Shown here piece after piece: positions 52,712 to 61,834 of a stretch of 64,000 nt of DNA. The notes under the pieces are model-generated. The model did no database searches, was not told where the DNA came from, and worked only from the letters and a program-made list of their open reading frames with translations. A program made the translations under genes and the position numbers. Positions within the stretch are counted from its first letter, which is position 1. The number at the start of each line of letters is the position of its first letter. The stretch comes from Neobacillus cucumis (GTDB lineage Bacteria > Bacillota > Bacilli > Bacillales_B > DSM-18226), in NCBI RefSeq assembly GCF_023715505.1, contig NZ_JAMBOH010000009.1, forward strand, positions 1-64,000, given 5' to 3'.

Positions 52712-52751
52712 AAACCCGGCATGCAGAATCTCCTTTTTTCATGCTGGGTTT
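52712..52751 (+). terminator. Terminator of catabolic operon 1
   Basis: AAACCCGGCATG (52712-52723) pairs with CATGCTGGGTTT (52740-52751) with one G-U pair. Confidence 0.75.
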
Positions 52752-52840
52752 GTTTCTATCACTTAAAGGATGAGTACATATCCTTCCAATCATCATGGTG
52801 ATAAGCCAGATAAAGGAGAAAATTTTCGGAAGGTTGGCTG

Positions 52841-52869
52841 TTGAGTATTCGAAAAACTTCCATTATGAT
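52841..52869 (+). promoter_or_regulatory. Promoter of catabolic operon 2
   Basis: TTGAGT (52841-52846), 17 bp, TATGAT (52864-52869). Same geometry to the operator as in operon 1. Confidence 0.6.
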
Positions 52870-52879
52870 GTGAGTAACT

Positions 52880-52901
52880 ACATACTGACTAGTAGGTATG
52901 T
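52880..52901. promoter_or_regulatory. Operator 2, inverted repeat shared with 49554-49575
   Basis: Half-sites ACATACT and AGGTATGT flank GACTAGT. Nineteen of 22 positions equal operator 1. It lies at the predicted transcription start and 15 bp before the acyl-CoA dehydrogenase ATG, so a bound protein would block both start and early elongation. Confidence 0.65.
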
Positions 52902-52916
52902 TGAGGAGGGAAAACC

Positions 52917-54122
52917 ATGAACTTTAGTTATTCTGATAAGGTCCAAGAGCTTCAGGAAAAGCTTGCAGGCTTTATGGATGCATATATTTATCCCAATGAA
53001 GAGCTCTATAATGAACAAATTGATAAAAGTGACCCTTTTTCCAAAATACCTCCGATTATGGCGGAGCTTAAAGAAAAGGCGAAACAGAATGGATTATGGA
53101 ATTTATTTTTACCAGAAAGTGAATATGGGGCAGGTTTGACAAACTTGGAATACGCGCCGCTCTGTGAAATTATGGGACGTTCCGCGATTGCTCCGGAAGT
53201 CTTCAATTGTGCAGCCCCTGACACGGGAAATATGGAGGTTCTTGTCCGATATGGGACTCAAACCCATAAAGAACAATGGCTTAAGCCGCTTCTAGACGGA
53301 GAAATCCGTTCCTGTTTTTCGATGACAGAACCAGACGTCGCATCATCAGATGCAACCAACATTCAAGCAAGTATTGTTCGCGATGGAGATGAATACGTCA
53401 TTAACGGAACGAAATGGTGGTCATCCGGTGCCGGGGATCCCCGCTGTAAGATTGCAATTGTTATGGGGAAAAATGATCCATCTGCCCAGACCCATGAACA
53501 GCAATCTATGATTCTAGTACCTTTAGATACGCCAGGAGTAACAATAAAAAGAATTTTACCAGTGTTTGGCTATGATCACGCCCCACACGGTCATGCAGAA
53601 ATTGAATATAAAAATGTTCGTGTTCCAGCTTCTAATATGCTTTGGGGAGAAGGCAAGGGCTTTGCGATCGCACAGGGAAGGTTAGGACCGGGAAGGATCC
53701 ATCACTGTATGAGAACGATTGGTGCAGCGGAGCGTGCTCTTGAAGAATTGTGTAAGCGTATTCAAAGTCGAGTGGCTTTTGGAAAAAGACTTTCCGATCA
53801 AGGGGTGATCCAAGAATGGATTGCTGAGGCCAGGATTGATATTGAACAGGCCCGCTTGCTCACGCTGAAAGCAGCCTACATGATGGATACAGTTGGAAAT
53901 AAGAAAGCAAAAGCAGAGATTGCCATGATAAAAGTGGTAGCTCCAAATATGGCATTGAAAATAATTGACCGTGCGATTCAAGCCTTTGGAGCAGCCGGAG
54001 TAAGTGAGGATACACCGCTTGCCGCCAGCTGGGCGAATATTCGTACACTAAGACTAGCGGATGGTCCCGATGAGGTTCACAAGCGGGCAATTGCCAGATA
54101 CGAGCTGAAAAAATATCGATAA
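52917..54122 (+). CDS. Acyl-CoA dehydrogenase (ACAD10/11-like)
   Basis: A 401-aa flavoenzyme with [18 protein letters not shown] near residue 137 and [17 protein letters not shown] near 162. The C-terminal block is [20 protein letters not shown], a pattern (ADGPDEVH) typical of the ACAD10/11-type dehydrogenases in which Asp is the likely base. These relatives favour long or branched chains. GAGGAGGG precedes ATG. First gene of operon 2, with the SDR gene 15 bp downstream. Confidence 0.9.
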   Translation: MNFSYSDKVQELQEKLAGFMDAYIYPNEELYNEQIDKSDPFSKIPPIMAELKEKAKQNGLWNLFLPESEYGAGLTNLEYAPLCEIMGRSAIAPEVFNCAAPDTGNMEVLVRYGTQTHKEQWLKPLLDGEIRSCFSMTEPDVASSDATNIQASIVRDGDEYVINGTKWWSSGAGDPRCKIAIVMGKNDPSAQTHEQQSMILVPLDTPGVTIKRILPVFGYDHAPHGHAEIEYKNVRVPASNMLWGEGKGFAIAQGRLGPGRIHHCMRTIGAAERALEELCKRIQSRVAFGKRLSDQGVIQEWIAEARIDIEQARLLTLKAAYMMDTVGNKKAKAEIAMIKVVAPNMALKIIDRAIQAFGAAGVSEDTPLAASWANIRTLRLADGPDEVHKRAIARYELKKYR

Positions 54123-54136
54123 AGGTGGAATAGCTA

Positions 54137-54910
54137 GTGCATGTAAAACAACTTTTCGATTTAAGTGGTAAGGTGGCGATTGTAACAGGCGGCGGCAGGG
54201 GGCTTGGCCAGCAAATTGCCGAGGGGTTTGCAGAGGCAGGGGCCAATGTCGTGGTCTGTTCGCGTAAGGTGGAAGCTTGTGAGGAAGTTAGTAAAGAGCT
54301 AAAAAAGCTTGGTGTTGAAAGTCTCGCGTTAAAATGTGACGTTTCTAATCCAGAAGATGTTAGAAATGTGGTGGACAGGACCGTTGAAAAATTTGGCAGG
54401 ATCGATATTCTTGTCAACAACAGCGGAGCATCCTGGGGGGCACCAGTTGAGGAGATGCCGCTCGAGGCCTGGCAAAAGGTGATAAATGTGAATGTGACAG
54501 GCACGTTCTTGATGTCACAGGCGGCAGGGAAAGTGATGCTAAAGCAGCAGTCTGGAAAAATTATTAATATTGCCTCAGTGGCCGGTTTAAAGGGAAGCAA
54601 CCCTAAAGTGATGAATGCGATTGGCTATAATTCTAGTAAAGGGGCCGTTATTACTTTTACGAAGGATTTGGCGGTAAAGTGGGGACCAAAAGGAATTTAC
54701 GTAAATGCTATTGCGCCCGGATTTTTCCCGACAAAGATGTCGAAGGGGCTCCTGGATATTGGCGGGGAAGCGATTCTTGAAGGGACGCCGCTGCGAAAGT
54801 TTGGCTCGGATACAGATATAAAGGGGGTAGCATTATTTTTAGCATCGCCAGCATCCGATTTTGTGACCGGTGATGTTCTTGTAGTGGATGGCGGAGCGCA
54901 TGCGATGTAA
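54137..54910 (+). CDS. Short-chain dehydrogenase/reductase
   Basis: A 257-aa SDR: VTGGGRGLGQQIAEGFAEAG near 16, DVSNPEDV, NNSG (for NNAG) near 93, the Ser near 145 (IASVAGL) and YNSSK as the catalytic Tyr/Lys near 164. A 3-hydroxyacyl-CoA or alcohol dehydrogenase role fits the operon. The start is GTG 54137, about 7 nt after AAAGGTGG-type sequence. A 190-bp gap follows before the thiolase. Confidence 0.87.
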   Translation: MHVKQLFDLSGKVAIVTGGGRGLGQQIAEGFAEAGANVVVCSRKVEACEEVSKELKKLGVESLALKCDVSNPEDVRNVVDRTVEKFGRIDILVNNSGASWGAPVEEMPLEAWQKVINVNVTGTFLMSQAAGKVMLKQQSGKIINIASVAGLKGSNPKVMNAIGYNSSKGAVITFTKDLAVKWGPKGIYVNAIAPGFFPTKMSKGLLDIGGEAILEGTPLRKFGSDTDIKGVALFLASPASDFVTGDVLVVDGGAHAM

Positions 54911-55101
54911 TTTACGGATAGGTAGAGGAAATTTGCGTACGGCTTAACTCAACTTGTATGAGATGATTCAATAAAAAAAAGAGAGACAAAATTGAGCGGA
55001 ATATAGAGAAAAACGGTATTAGGAGGTCGCTTAGATACAGGTTTACTAAAACTTCTGGGCGGAGTTCAAAAACAACGTATTTAGAGGGGGAGATCAACTA
55101 A

Positions 55102-56279
55102 ATGAAAAGAGACGCAGTCATCGTTTCGGCTGTCCGGACCGCAATTGGCAGACAGGGAGGCGCCTTAGCTGGTGTGCCTGCCCATGTGTTAGGAGCGGGA
55201 GCAATCAAGGAAGCCGTTAAAAGAGCAAATATAAACCCAGAAATTGTTGATGATGTCATTTTGGGCAACGTCCTCTCCGGAGGAGGAAATATTGCTAGAT
55301 TAACAGCTTTACAAACAGGACTATCAATCGATTTACCGGGGTTTACGGTTGATAGGCAGTGTGGTTCTGGAATCAATGCCATCAATCTTGCTGTCCAAGC
55401 AATTCGTGCCGGGGACGGGGATGTATACATTGCTGGTGGAACTGAGAGCATGAGCAGGGCGCCGTATTTAATGGACCGCCCGGAAAAACCATATAGTCCG
55501 CTGCCGCCAAGCTTTCGTAAATCGCAGCTGTCACCAAAAGAAATAGGCGACCCGCCAATGGGAATCACTGCCGAAAACCTCGTCCAAAAATATGGAATTA
55601 CCAGAAAAGAACAAGATGACTTCGCCTGCCAAAGCCAACAACGGATGGCGCGGGCCATGGCCGAGGGGCGCTTCGATGAACAGATTGTTCCGATCACCAT
55701 TCCTGTCAAAAAGGGTGAGCAGATTGTTTTTAAAACAGATGAACACCCTAGACCGCACACAACCATAGATGCCTTAGCGAAATTGCGCCCGCATTTATAA
55801 AAGATGGAACCGTGACAGCGGGCAATAGCTCAGGCTTAAACGATGCAGCCTCTGCGCTTGTAATCATGTCTAGGGAAAAAGCGGAAAAATTAAAGCTTAC
55901 ACCACTGGCCCTGGTCCGTGACTACGCAGTAGCAGGTGTAAACCCAAACATTATGGGGATTGGTCCGGTACCTGCCGTGAAAAAAGTCATGAAAAAATCC
56001 GGTCTCACTTTAGCTGAGATGGATCTAATCGAAATCAATGAAGCCTTCGCCGCTCAGGTCTTGGCCTGCAACCGAGAACTAGAAATGGATCTAGAAAAGG
56101 TCAATGTGAACGGTGGTGCTATTGCCCACGGACACCCTCTCGGGGCTACAGGTGCCATCCTTGTTACAAAAGCGGTCTACGAGTTGCAGCGAACCGGAGG
56201 ACGATTTGCTTTAATTACCGCTTGTATCGGCGGAGGGCAGGGTATCGCTACCATAATTGAACGAGAAAAGACAGTCTAA
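55102..56279 (+). pseudogene. Thiolase (acetyl-CoA acyltransferase) split by a one-base frameshift
   Basis: The first frame (55102-55800, from an ATG after GGGGGAG) holds the N-terminal half with the acylated Cys in DRQCGSGINAINLA near residue 90. It runs off into RPHL-stop. A -1 change near 55785-55790 restores the sequence: RP then [18 protein letters not shown], continuing to INEAFAAQ (His region), [15 protein letters not shown] and the second Cys in TACIGGGQG. One missing G in 'TTGCGCCCGCATTT' explains it. Both halves are otherwise perfect, so this may be a recent mutation or a sequencing error. It would complete beta-oxidation by thiolysis. Confidence 0.85.
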
Positions 56280-56432
56280 TCATTTAGAAATAATCATCAT
56301 AAGCACTCCGCAGCAGGACATGTGGGTTTTCCTAGGTGTCCGAAGATAAATTTTTCGATTACCGTCAATAAGATTCTTATTGGCATTTCTAATAATGACA
56401 GCATTTACAGCTAATAACAAGGAGCGGTGTTC

Positions 56433-58100
56433 ATGGTAACTCTTCATTATCCATTTTGGCCGAAAATCAGTAAATCCTTAAATGTACCCTCTACTTCACT
56501 ATACGATAACCTCAAAGTTAGTGCCAATCGTTATCCGGGTCAGGATGCGTGTTTTTACTATGGCAATAAAATCACCTATGAGCAGTTGGATAAAGAGGTC
56601 AATGCCCTCGCAGGATACCTAGAATATAAGCTAGGCGTCCAGGCAGGGGATAAAGTATTGCTTTTTATGCAAAACTCACCGCAATTTGTGATTGGTTTTT
56701 ACGCTATCCTTAGAGCCAACGCTGTCGTGGTTCCGATTAATCCAATGCTGGTAACAGATGAGCTCGAATTTTATGTGCGAGATTGCGAAATTAAGACTGC
56801 GCTCACAGGCCAGGAATTATATGACCGGATCGCCCCACTTCTAGGTAAAACCTCTTTAAAAAATTTAGTCATCGCCGCCTATTCTGACTATACCGGTACA
56901 GGGTTTGAAGGATTACTGCCAAAGGAAGTGGAAGCGCCAAGGGTTAATTTCACTCAGACCGGACACTGTTTATGGAATCAGGCTATTGCTGCAGATTTAA
57001 CCCCTTCAGAACATACAGCCAAAGGGGACGATCTTGCTTGTCTCCCGTATACATCCGGAACAACCGGTCTGCCAAAGGGATGCATGCATACGAACCGGAC
57101 GGTCAATGCCAACACAGTTGGGGCCTACCACTGGTCTTCCTCTACATCAAATGCGGTTCATCTCATGACACTGCCGCTTTTCCATGTAACGGGCATGGTT
57201 CATAGTATGCACATGCCAATTTTCAGCGGAAGTACAATGGTCATTTTGACGAGATGGAACCGTGATGCTGCAATAGAGTTGATTAAAAATCTAGGCTGTA
57301 CCCACTGGGTTACGATTGCGACCATGATTGTTGATTTCCTCGCGAATCCAAATTTGAAGAAGGAAGACATTGCTACTTTAACCTCAATTTCAGGAGGGGG
57401 AGCGGCTTTACCGGAGGCAGTTGGCGATAGATTATTTAAACTGTCAGGATTACGTTTTGTAGAAGGATATGGACTTTCCGAAACAATCGCTCAAACCCAT
57501 TTCAACCCGCCAGATCGTCCAAAAATGCAATGCCTTGGCATCCCATCCTTTGACGTGGATGCTAGAGTGATTGAACCAGTTACAGGAAAAGAACTGAGTG
57601 TTGGCGAAATCGGTGAAATTATTGTCAACGGCCCTCAAGTAATGGTCGGCTATTATAATCGGGAAGATGAAAATAAAAATTCATTTATTGAGATCGATGG
57701 AAAAACGTTTTTTAGAACAGGTGATATTGGCCGATATGACGAAGAAGGATATTTCTTCATTATCGACCGGGTCAAACGAATGATTAATGCTTCCGGCTTT
57801 AAAGTTTGGCCAACCGAAGTAGAATCTTACCTTTATAAACATCCGGCCGTACAGCAGGCCTGTGTAGTTGGTGTCCCTGATCCAAGAAGGGGTGAAACCG
57901 TCAAAGCCTTTGTCATTTTAAATGAAGGCTTCGAAGGGAAAATCAGTGAGGATGAAATTATGGAATGGGCCAAACAGCATATGGCCGCTTATAAATACCC
58001 AAGGCAAATTGAATTCAGAAAGCAATTCCCGATGACCTCAAGCGGAAAAATCCTCTGGCGCACCCTTCAAGAAGAGGAGAAAGTGAATGCGCAGAACTAA
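56433..58100 (+). CDS. Acyl-CoA synthetase (AMP-forming ligase)
   Basis: A 555-aa acid:CoA ligase: AMP-binding P-loop YTSGTTGLPKGCMHTN near 200, A5 motif EGYGLSE near 340, A7 FRTGDIGRYDEEGYFFIIDR near 430, and the A10 Lys in MTSSGKILWR near 540. It activates a carboxylic acid for beta-oxidation. ATG 56433 follows AAGGAG; a GTG six bases earlier is also in frame. A hairpin follows at 58109. Confidence 0.9.
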   Translation: MVTLHYPFWPKISKSLNVPSTSLYDNLKVSANRYPGQDACFYYGNKITYEQLDKEVNALAGYLEYKLGVQAGDKVLLFMQNSPQFVIGFYAILRANAVVVPINPMLVTDELEFYVRDCEIKTALTGQELYDRIAPLLGKTSLKNLVIAAYSDYTGTGFEGLLPKEVEAPRVNFTQTGHCLWNQAIAADLTPSEHTAKGDDLACLPYTSGTTGLPKGCMHTNRTVNANTVGAYHWSSSTSNAVHLMTLPLFHVTGMVHSMHMPIFSGSTMVILTRWNRDAAIELIKNLGCTHWVTIATMIVDFLANPNLKKEDIATLTSISGGGAALPEAVGDRLFKLSGLRFVEGYGLSETIAQTHFNPPDRPKMQCLGIPSFDVDARVIEPVTGKELSVGEIGEIIVNGPQVMVGYYNREDENKNSFIEIDGKTFFRTGDIGRYDEEGYFFIIDRVKRMINASGFKVWPTEVESYLYKHPAVQQACVVGVPDPRRGETVKAFVILNEGFEGKISEDEIMEWAKQHMAAYKYPRQIEFRKQFPMTSSGKILWRTLQEEEKVNAQN

Positions 58101-58108
58101 GATGATAC

Positions 58109-58142
58109 ATGAGGAGCAGCCTCCTTTTGATATGCTCCTCAT
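58109..58142 (+). terminator. Hairpin after the first CoA ligase gene, weak terminator
   Basis: A 10-bp perfect stem ATGAGGAGCA/TGCTCCTCAT lacks an immediate T-run, so read-through to the next genes is likely. Confidence 0.4.
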
Positions 58143-58203
58143 AATTAGGCTCTTTTCGACATAGAATTAGCTGCACATGTTTGAAGAAGGGAGGGTCTGT
58201 TTT

Positions 58204-59154
58204 TTGTTAAAAATTATACCCCTTGTATTGAAAACCGATTTCGCCGAAGGAACGGTTAATACTTTTTTAGCTATTGGCGATACCATCACCTTAATCGATG
58301 CAGGGAATCCAGGCAAAGAGTCCTTTCAACAACTAAAGACAAAACTACATAAACATGGCGTAACCTTTCGTGACTTAGACAAAATCGTGCTGACCCACAT
58401 CCATATCGATCATGCGGGAGGTATTCCGTATATTCAAGTTGAAACAGATCTTCAACTTCCTATCTTAGTTCACGAACAAGCGAAGGGATGGGTCAATTCA
58501 GATATCGATAAGTTTGAAAAAGACCAGCAGTTTTTTCAGGATTTTCTCCAGTCATGTGGGGCAGATCCATCTAAACATATTGTTCAGCGACAATTTAAAG
58601 AAGAAAAATGGAGAAATGTTAGATATGTAAAGGAAGGTGATACAGTTTTAATTGGGGGCAAACGGTTTGAAGTGATTCATGTTCCGGGGCACAGCCAATC
58701 TGACATATTAATGTGGAACCATGAAACGGGTGATTCGTTTGCAGGTGATCATTTAATAAAGGCATTTTCTGTTAATGCCTTTATTGAACCACCGCTTATA
58801 GAAGGAGAGGGTCGGCCTAAGCCCTTATTACAATATCGCAACTCTTTAGAAAAAGTTAGCCGTCTTCCGCTCAACACCATATATCCTGGTCATGGAGATC
58901 ACTTTACGAACCATAAAGAGTTAATTCAGACAAGATTGCAAGAGCAAGAAAAACGCTGTGAGCAGATATTAGCCATCCTTGCTAATGATCGAAAAAGTAT
59001 TTTTGAGATTTGCCAGGCAATGTATCCTCGTTTAAAGGGAAAAACCGTCTTTTTAGGGTTATCGCAGATCCAAGGTCATTTAGACTTACTGGAAACAAGA
59101 CAAAAAGTCAGCTTTAACCGTAATGGTTCGCTGGTAGAGTATTTTTCTTTATAA
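58204..59154 (+). CDS. Metallo-beta-lactamase-fold hydrolase
   Basis: A 316-aa MBL protein with the binuclear metal motif THIHIDHAGG (HxHxDH) near residue 73, further His in VIHVPGHSQSD and YPGHGDH, and a C-terminal helical domain (LIQTRLQEQEKRCEQIL) like that of MBL thioester or lactone hydrolases. Setting between two CoA ligases suggests an acyl-CoA thioesterase or a lactonase making the acid for activation; this is an inference. The start is TTG 58204, 7 nt after GGGAGGG; ATG 58177 has no ribosome-binding site. Confidence 0.83.
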   Translation: MLKIIPLVLKTDFAEGTVNTFLAIGDTITLIDAGNPGKESFQQLKTKLHKHGVTFRDLDKIVLTHIHIDHAGGIPYIQVETDLQLPILVHEQAKGWVNSDIDKFEKDQQFFQDFLQSCGADPSKHIVQRQFKEEKWRNVRYVKEGDTVLIGGKRFEVIHVPGHSQSDILMWNHETGDSFAGDHLIKAFSVNAFIEPPLIEGEGRPKPLLQYRNSLEKVSRLPLNTIYPGHGDHFTNHKELIQTRLQEQEKRCEQILAILANDRKSIFEICQAMYPRLKGKTVFLGLSQIQGHLDLLETRQKVSFNRNGSLVEYFSL

Positions 59155-59179
59155 ATTCTTCTATAAGGGAGCGGATTTC

Positions 59180-60697
59180 GTGAAGCTAAGAGATCTACTG
59201 GAAAGAAATATCACGCATTTTGGTGAATATCCATTTCTATATTTTAAGGAAAAAACCTACACAAACGTGGAAACAAAGCGATATGCAGACCAATTGGCAG
59301 CAGGATTGCGAAGAATCGGGATAGAAAAGGGTGACCGGGTCATCGTTTGTATGCCAAACTGCCCGGAAGTCCTCTTTGCTTATCAAGGGATAACGAGAGC
59401 AGGGGCCATCATCGTGCCAGTCATGTTCACACTCCATCCAAAAGAACTTCATTATATTGCCCGAAACTCTGGTGCTAAAGCAGTCATAACCTCATCGTAT
59501 GTCCTTCAAAATGTCGAAAAATCAATGGAAGCTCTGCCGGAACGACCGGCCGTCATTTTATCCGATCTCCCATCAAATGAGCATTTAACCAACTTTTACG
59601 ATTTGTTAGTCCCTGTTGAAAAAGAATTTTTAGACGACGGAAAAGCCGAAGATACAGCGGTTATCTTGTACACTTCAGGGACAACCGGAAATCCAAAAGG
59701 AGTGCTGTTAACCCATAAAAACCTATTTTCCAATGCGCAAAATTCAGCAAAGCACAATGACACAGAGCGGGGCACCACATTGGGGGTCCTGCCGCTTGCC
59801 CATGTCTATGGCTTAACAGTTTCCAATGTATGCTACCTCACAGGCAGTACAATTGTTGTTTTTTCAAGTTTTGATATCCAAGAGGTTTTTAAAGCGATAG
59901 ACACCTATCAGGTAAGGACATTTTCTGCGGTACCAGCGATGATTCATGCTATGGTTTCCTATCCCAATACCGATACCTATGATACTTCGAGTCTGGAATC
60001 AGTAGGATCGGGTTCTGCACCGCTTCCAGTTGCCCTGTTAAATGCCTTTGAGCAAAAGTTTGGGGCGAAGGTGCTTGAGGGCTACGGATTATCGGAAGCC
60101 GCCCCGGTTGTGACGGCACATAGCAAACGAATCGAAATGAAACCGGGATCTGTCGGTGTACCCATCCCAGGGGTCGAAATCAAAATTGTGGATGGAAACG
60201 GCTTAGAAGTTCCAGCCGGTGAAGTAGGTGAACTAGTCGTCCGCGGTGATAATGTTACGCCTGGATACTATCAAAATCAGCAAGAAACAAACCGTGTGTT
60301 AAAAGATTCTTGGTTATATACCGGAGACATGGCGCGGGTGGATGACGAAGGCTACGTGTATATTGTCGACCGTAAAAAGGATTTAATTATTCGCGGCGGT
60401 TTTAATGTTTACCCGCGCGATGTGGAAGAAATCTTAAATGGTCATGAAGAAGTGTTTGAAGCCGCTGTGGTCGGTATCCCGGATGAACGAATGGGGGAAG
60501 AATTGGTCGCCTGTGTTGTGAAGAAACCAGGTTCTCATGTGACAGAGAAGGAGTTAATCCAATTTTGTCAGGATCATTTGGCGAAAAATAAAACACCGAG
60601 AAAAGTCATTTTTCTTGAGGCATTGCCGCGAAACGGGGTCGGTAAGATTTTAAAAACCCATTTGCGTCAAACAGCTTCTGATATAGTAATCAGTTAA
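59180..60697 (+). CDS. Long-chain acyl-CoA synthetase-like AMP-forming ligase
   Basis: A 505-aa ligase with YTSGTTGNPKGVLLTH near 165, EGYGLSEAAPV near 305, YTGDMARVDDEGYVYIVDR near 380, KDLIIRGGFNVYPRDVEEIL near 400 and the catalytic Lys in NGVGKILKTHLR near the end. It is the second ligase in the block, so the substrate range may be wide or two different acids may be activated. The start is GTG 59180 after AGGGAGCGG. R2lox follows 23 bp later. Confidence 0.9.
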   Translation: MKLRDLLERNITHFGEYPFLYFKEKTYTNVETKRYADQLAAGLRRIGIEKGDRVIVCMPNCPEVLFAYQGITRAGAIIVPVMFTLHPKELHYIARNSGAKAVITSSYVLQNVEKSMEALPERPAVILSDLPSNEHLTNFYDLLVPVEKEFLDDGKAEDTAVILYTSGTTGNPKGVLLTHKNLFSNAQNSAKHNDTERGTTLGVLPLAHVYGLTVSNVCYLTGSTIVVFSSFDIQEVFKAIDTYQVRTFSAVPAMIHAMVSYPNTDTYDTSSLESVGSGSAPLPVALLNAFEQKFGAKVLEGYGLSEAAPVVTAHSKRIEMKPGSVGVPIPGVEIKIVDGNGLEVPAGEVGELVVRGDNVTPGYYQNQQETNRVLKDSWLYTGDMARVDDEGYVYIVDRKKDLIIRGGFNVYPRDVEEILNGHEEVFEAAVVGIPDERMGEELVACVVKKPGSHVTEKELIQFCQDHLAKNKTPRKVIFLEALPRNGVGKILKTHLRQTASDIVIS

Positions 60698-60720
60698 ACA
60701 TTTGAGGGGGAGATTTTAGG

Positions 60721-61614
60721 ATGGAAAAAAGGACGATTTTAACAACAAGCACTAGGGGATTGCTCGAGGATTCTTTTCCATATCGGCTTTATCAAAAAGC
60801 AAAACGGGTAGGAAATTGGAATCCGGCTGATATCGATTTTACCCAGGACCAAAAGGATTGGAAGGCGATGACGGCTGAGCAGCAGGAGGATATTCTCCGC
60901 TTAATTTCGCAATTCCAAGCTGGTGAGGAGGCGGTAACCTTAGATTTGCTTCCGCTTATCATGGCGATTGCCAAAGAAGGCCGGTTAGAAGAGGAGATGT
61001 TTTTAACGACCTTTTTGTATGAGGAAGCGAAACACACGGAGTTCTTCCAATTGGTATTGAATACGATCGGCGAGAAAGGAGATTTGTCTCATTTTCATAC
61101 GGAAACCTATCAAAAGATTTTTTATGAAATCCTGCCAACGACGATGGGCCGGCTTGTAACCGACCAATCTCCTGAGGCGATTGCTGAAGCATCGGTGGTA
61201 TATAACATGTTTGTTGAAGGGGTGTTAGCCGAGACTGGATATTTTTCCTTCTATAACACTCTTGAAACAGCAGGAATCATGCCTGGTTTGTTGGAGGGAA
61301 TAGGTAATTTAAAAAGAGATGAGTCGCGCCATATTGGTTACGGGACATTTCTTTTGCAGCGGTTAATTTGTGAACATCCGCATCTGTTTGATTTTGTAGC
61401 CGTTAAAATGGGGGAGCTGACCCCATTAGCCATTAGACTCAATCAAGAAGGCATCGCAGGAAGGGAGGTAAGTGCATTCGGAGGAAATCCAGATGACATT
61501 ATGAATTTTACGCTCAAACAATTATCTGTCCGAATGGAAATTTTAGCGAGAGCGAAGGGCAAAAAAATCGAAGAGATTTATAGATATACAGATAGTGAGT
61601 TAGGTGTGTTGTAA
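60721..61614 (+). CDS. R2-like ligand-binding oxidase (R2lox, Mn/Fe)
   Basis: A 297-aa ferritin-like protein of the R2lox family, which binds a Mn/Fe centre and a long-chain fatty-acid-like ligand and performs O2-dependent two-electron oxidation. All six metal ligands are present: E69 (QAGEEAVTL), E102 and H105 (YEEAKHTEF), E166 (MFVEGVLAE), E201 and H204 (DESRHIGYG). The Val/Tyr pair that forms the ether crosslink is V72 and Y161. The arrangement equals that of the Geobacillus kaustophilus enzyme. GGGGGAG precedes the ATG. Its place behind CoA ligases suggests oxidation of a lipid-like compound. Confidence 0.9.
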   Translation: MEKRTILTTSTRGLLEDSFPYRLYQKAKRVGNWNPADIDFTQDQKDWKAMTAEQQEDILRLISQFQAGEEAVTLDLLPLIMAIAKEGRLEEEMFLTTFLYEEAKHTEFFQLVLNTIGEKGDLSHFHTETYQKIFYEILPTTMGRLVTDQSPEAIAEASVVYNMFVEGVLAETGYFSFYNTLETAGIMPGLLEGIGNLKRDESRHIGYGTFLLQRLICEHPHLFDFVAVKMGELTPLAIRLNQEGIAGREVSAFGGNPDDIMNFTLKQLSVRMEILARAKGKKIEEIYRYTDSELGVL

Positions 61615-61834
61615 AAGTGAGGGTAATTCTGACCGTTTTAGTGATGAAAGTTCATTACCGGTTAGAAAAAAATTTTATTGTGCCCATGGCTGCCTGGTAT
61701 AGAGGTGCTTGGGTCACAAAAAAGAGTAATGATGCCCTTACAGGTCTAGTTGGCAGGTAAAATGGTCCAAATAAAACTCCCAATATGCTCGAAGAAACTT
61801 ATAAAAATACCATTTAGCAGAGGAGGAAGAAATC

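Noticed and set aside
54911..55101. Gap before the thiolase searched for a third copy of the shared operator
   Set aside because: No ACATAC/GTATGT inverted repeat there, nor in the gaps at 56280-56432 and 61615-61834.
61618..61761. 47-codon frame starting GTG between R2lox and aldehyde dehydrogenase
   Set aside because: No ribosome-binding site and no recognisable family; kept as non-coding, leaving a 220-bp gap without visible features.
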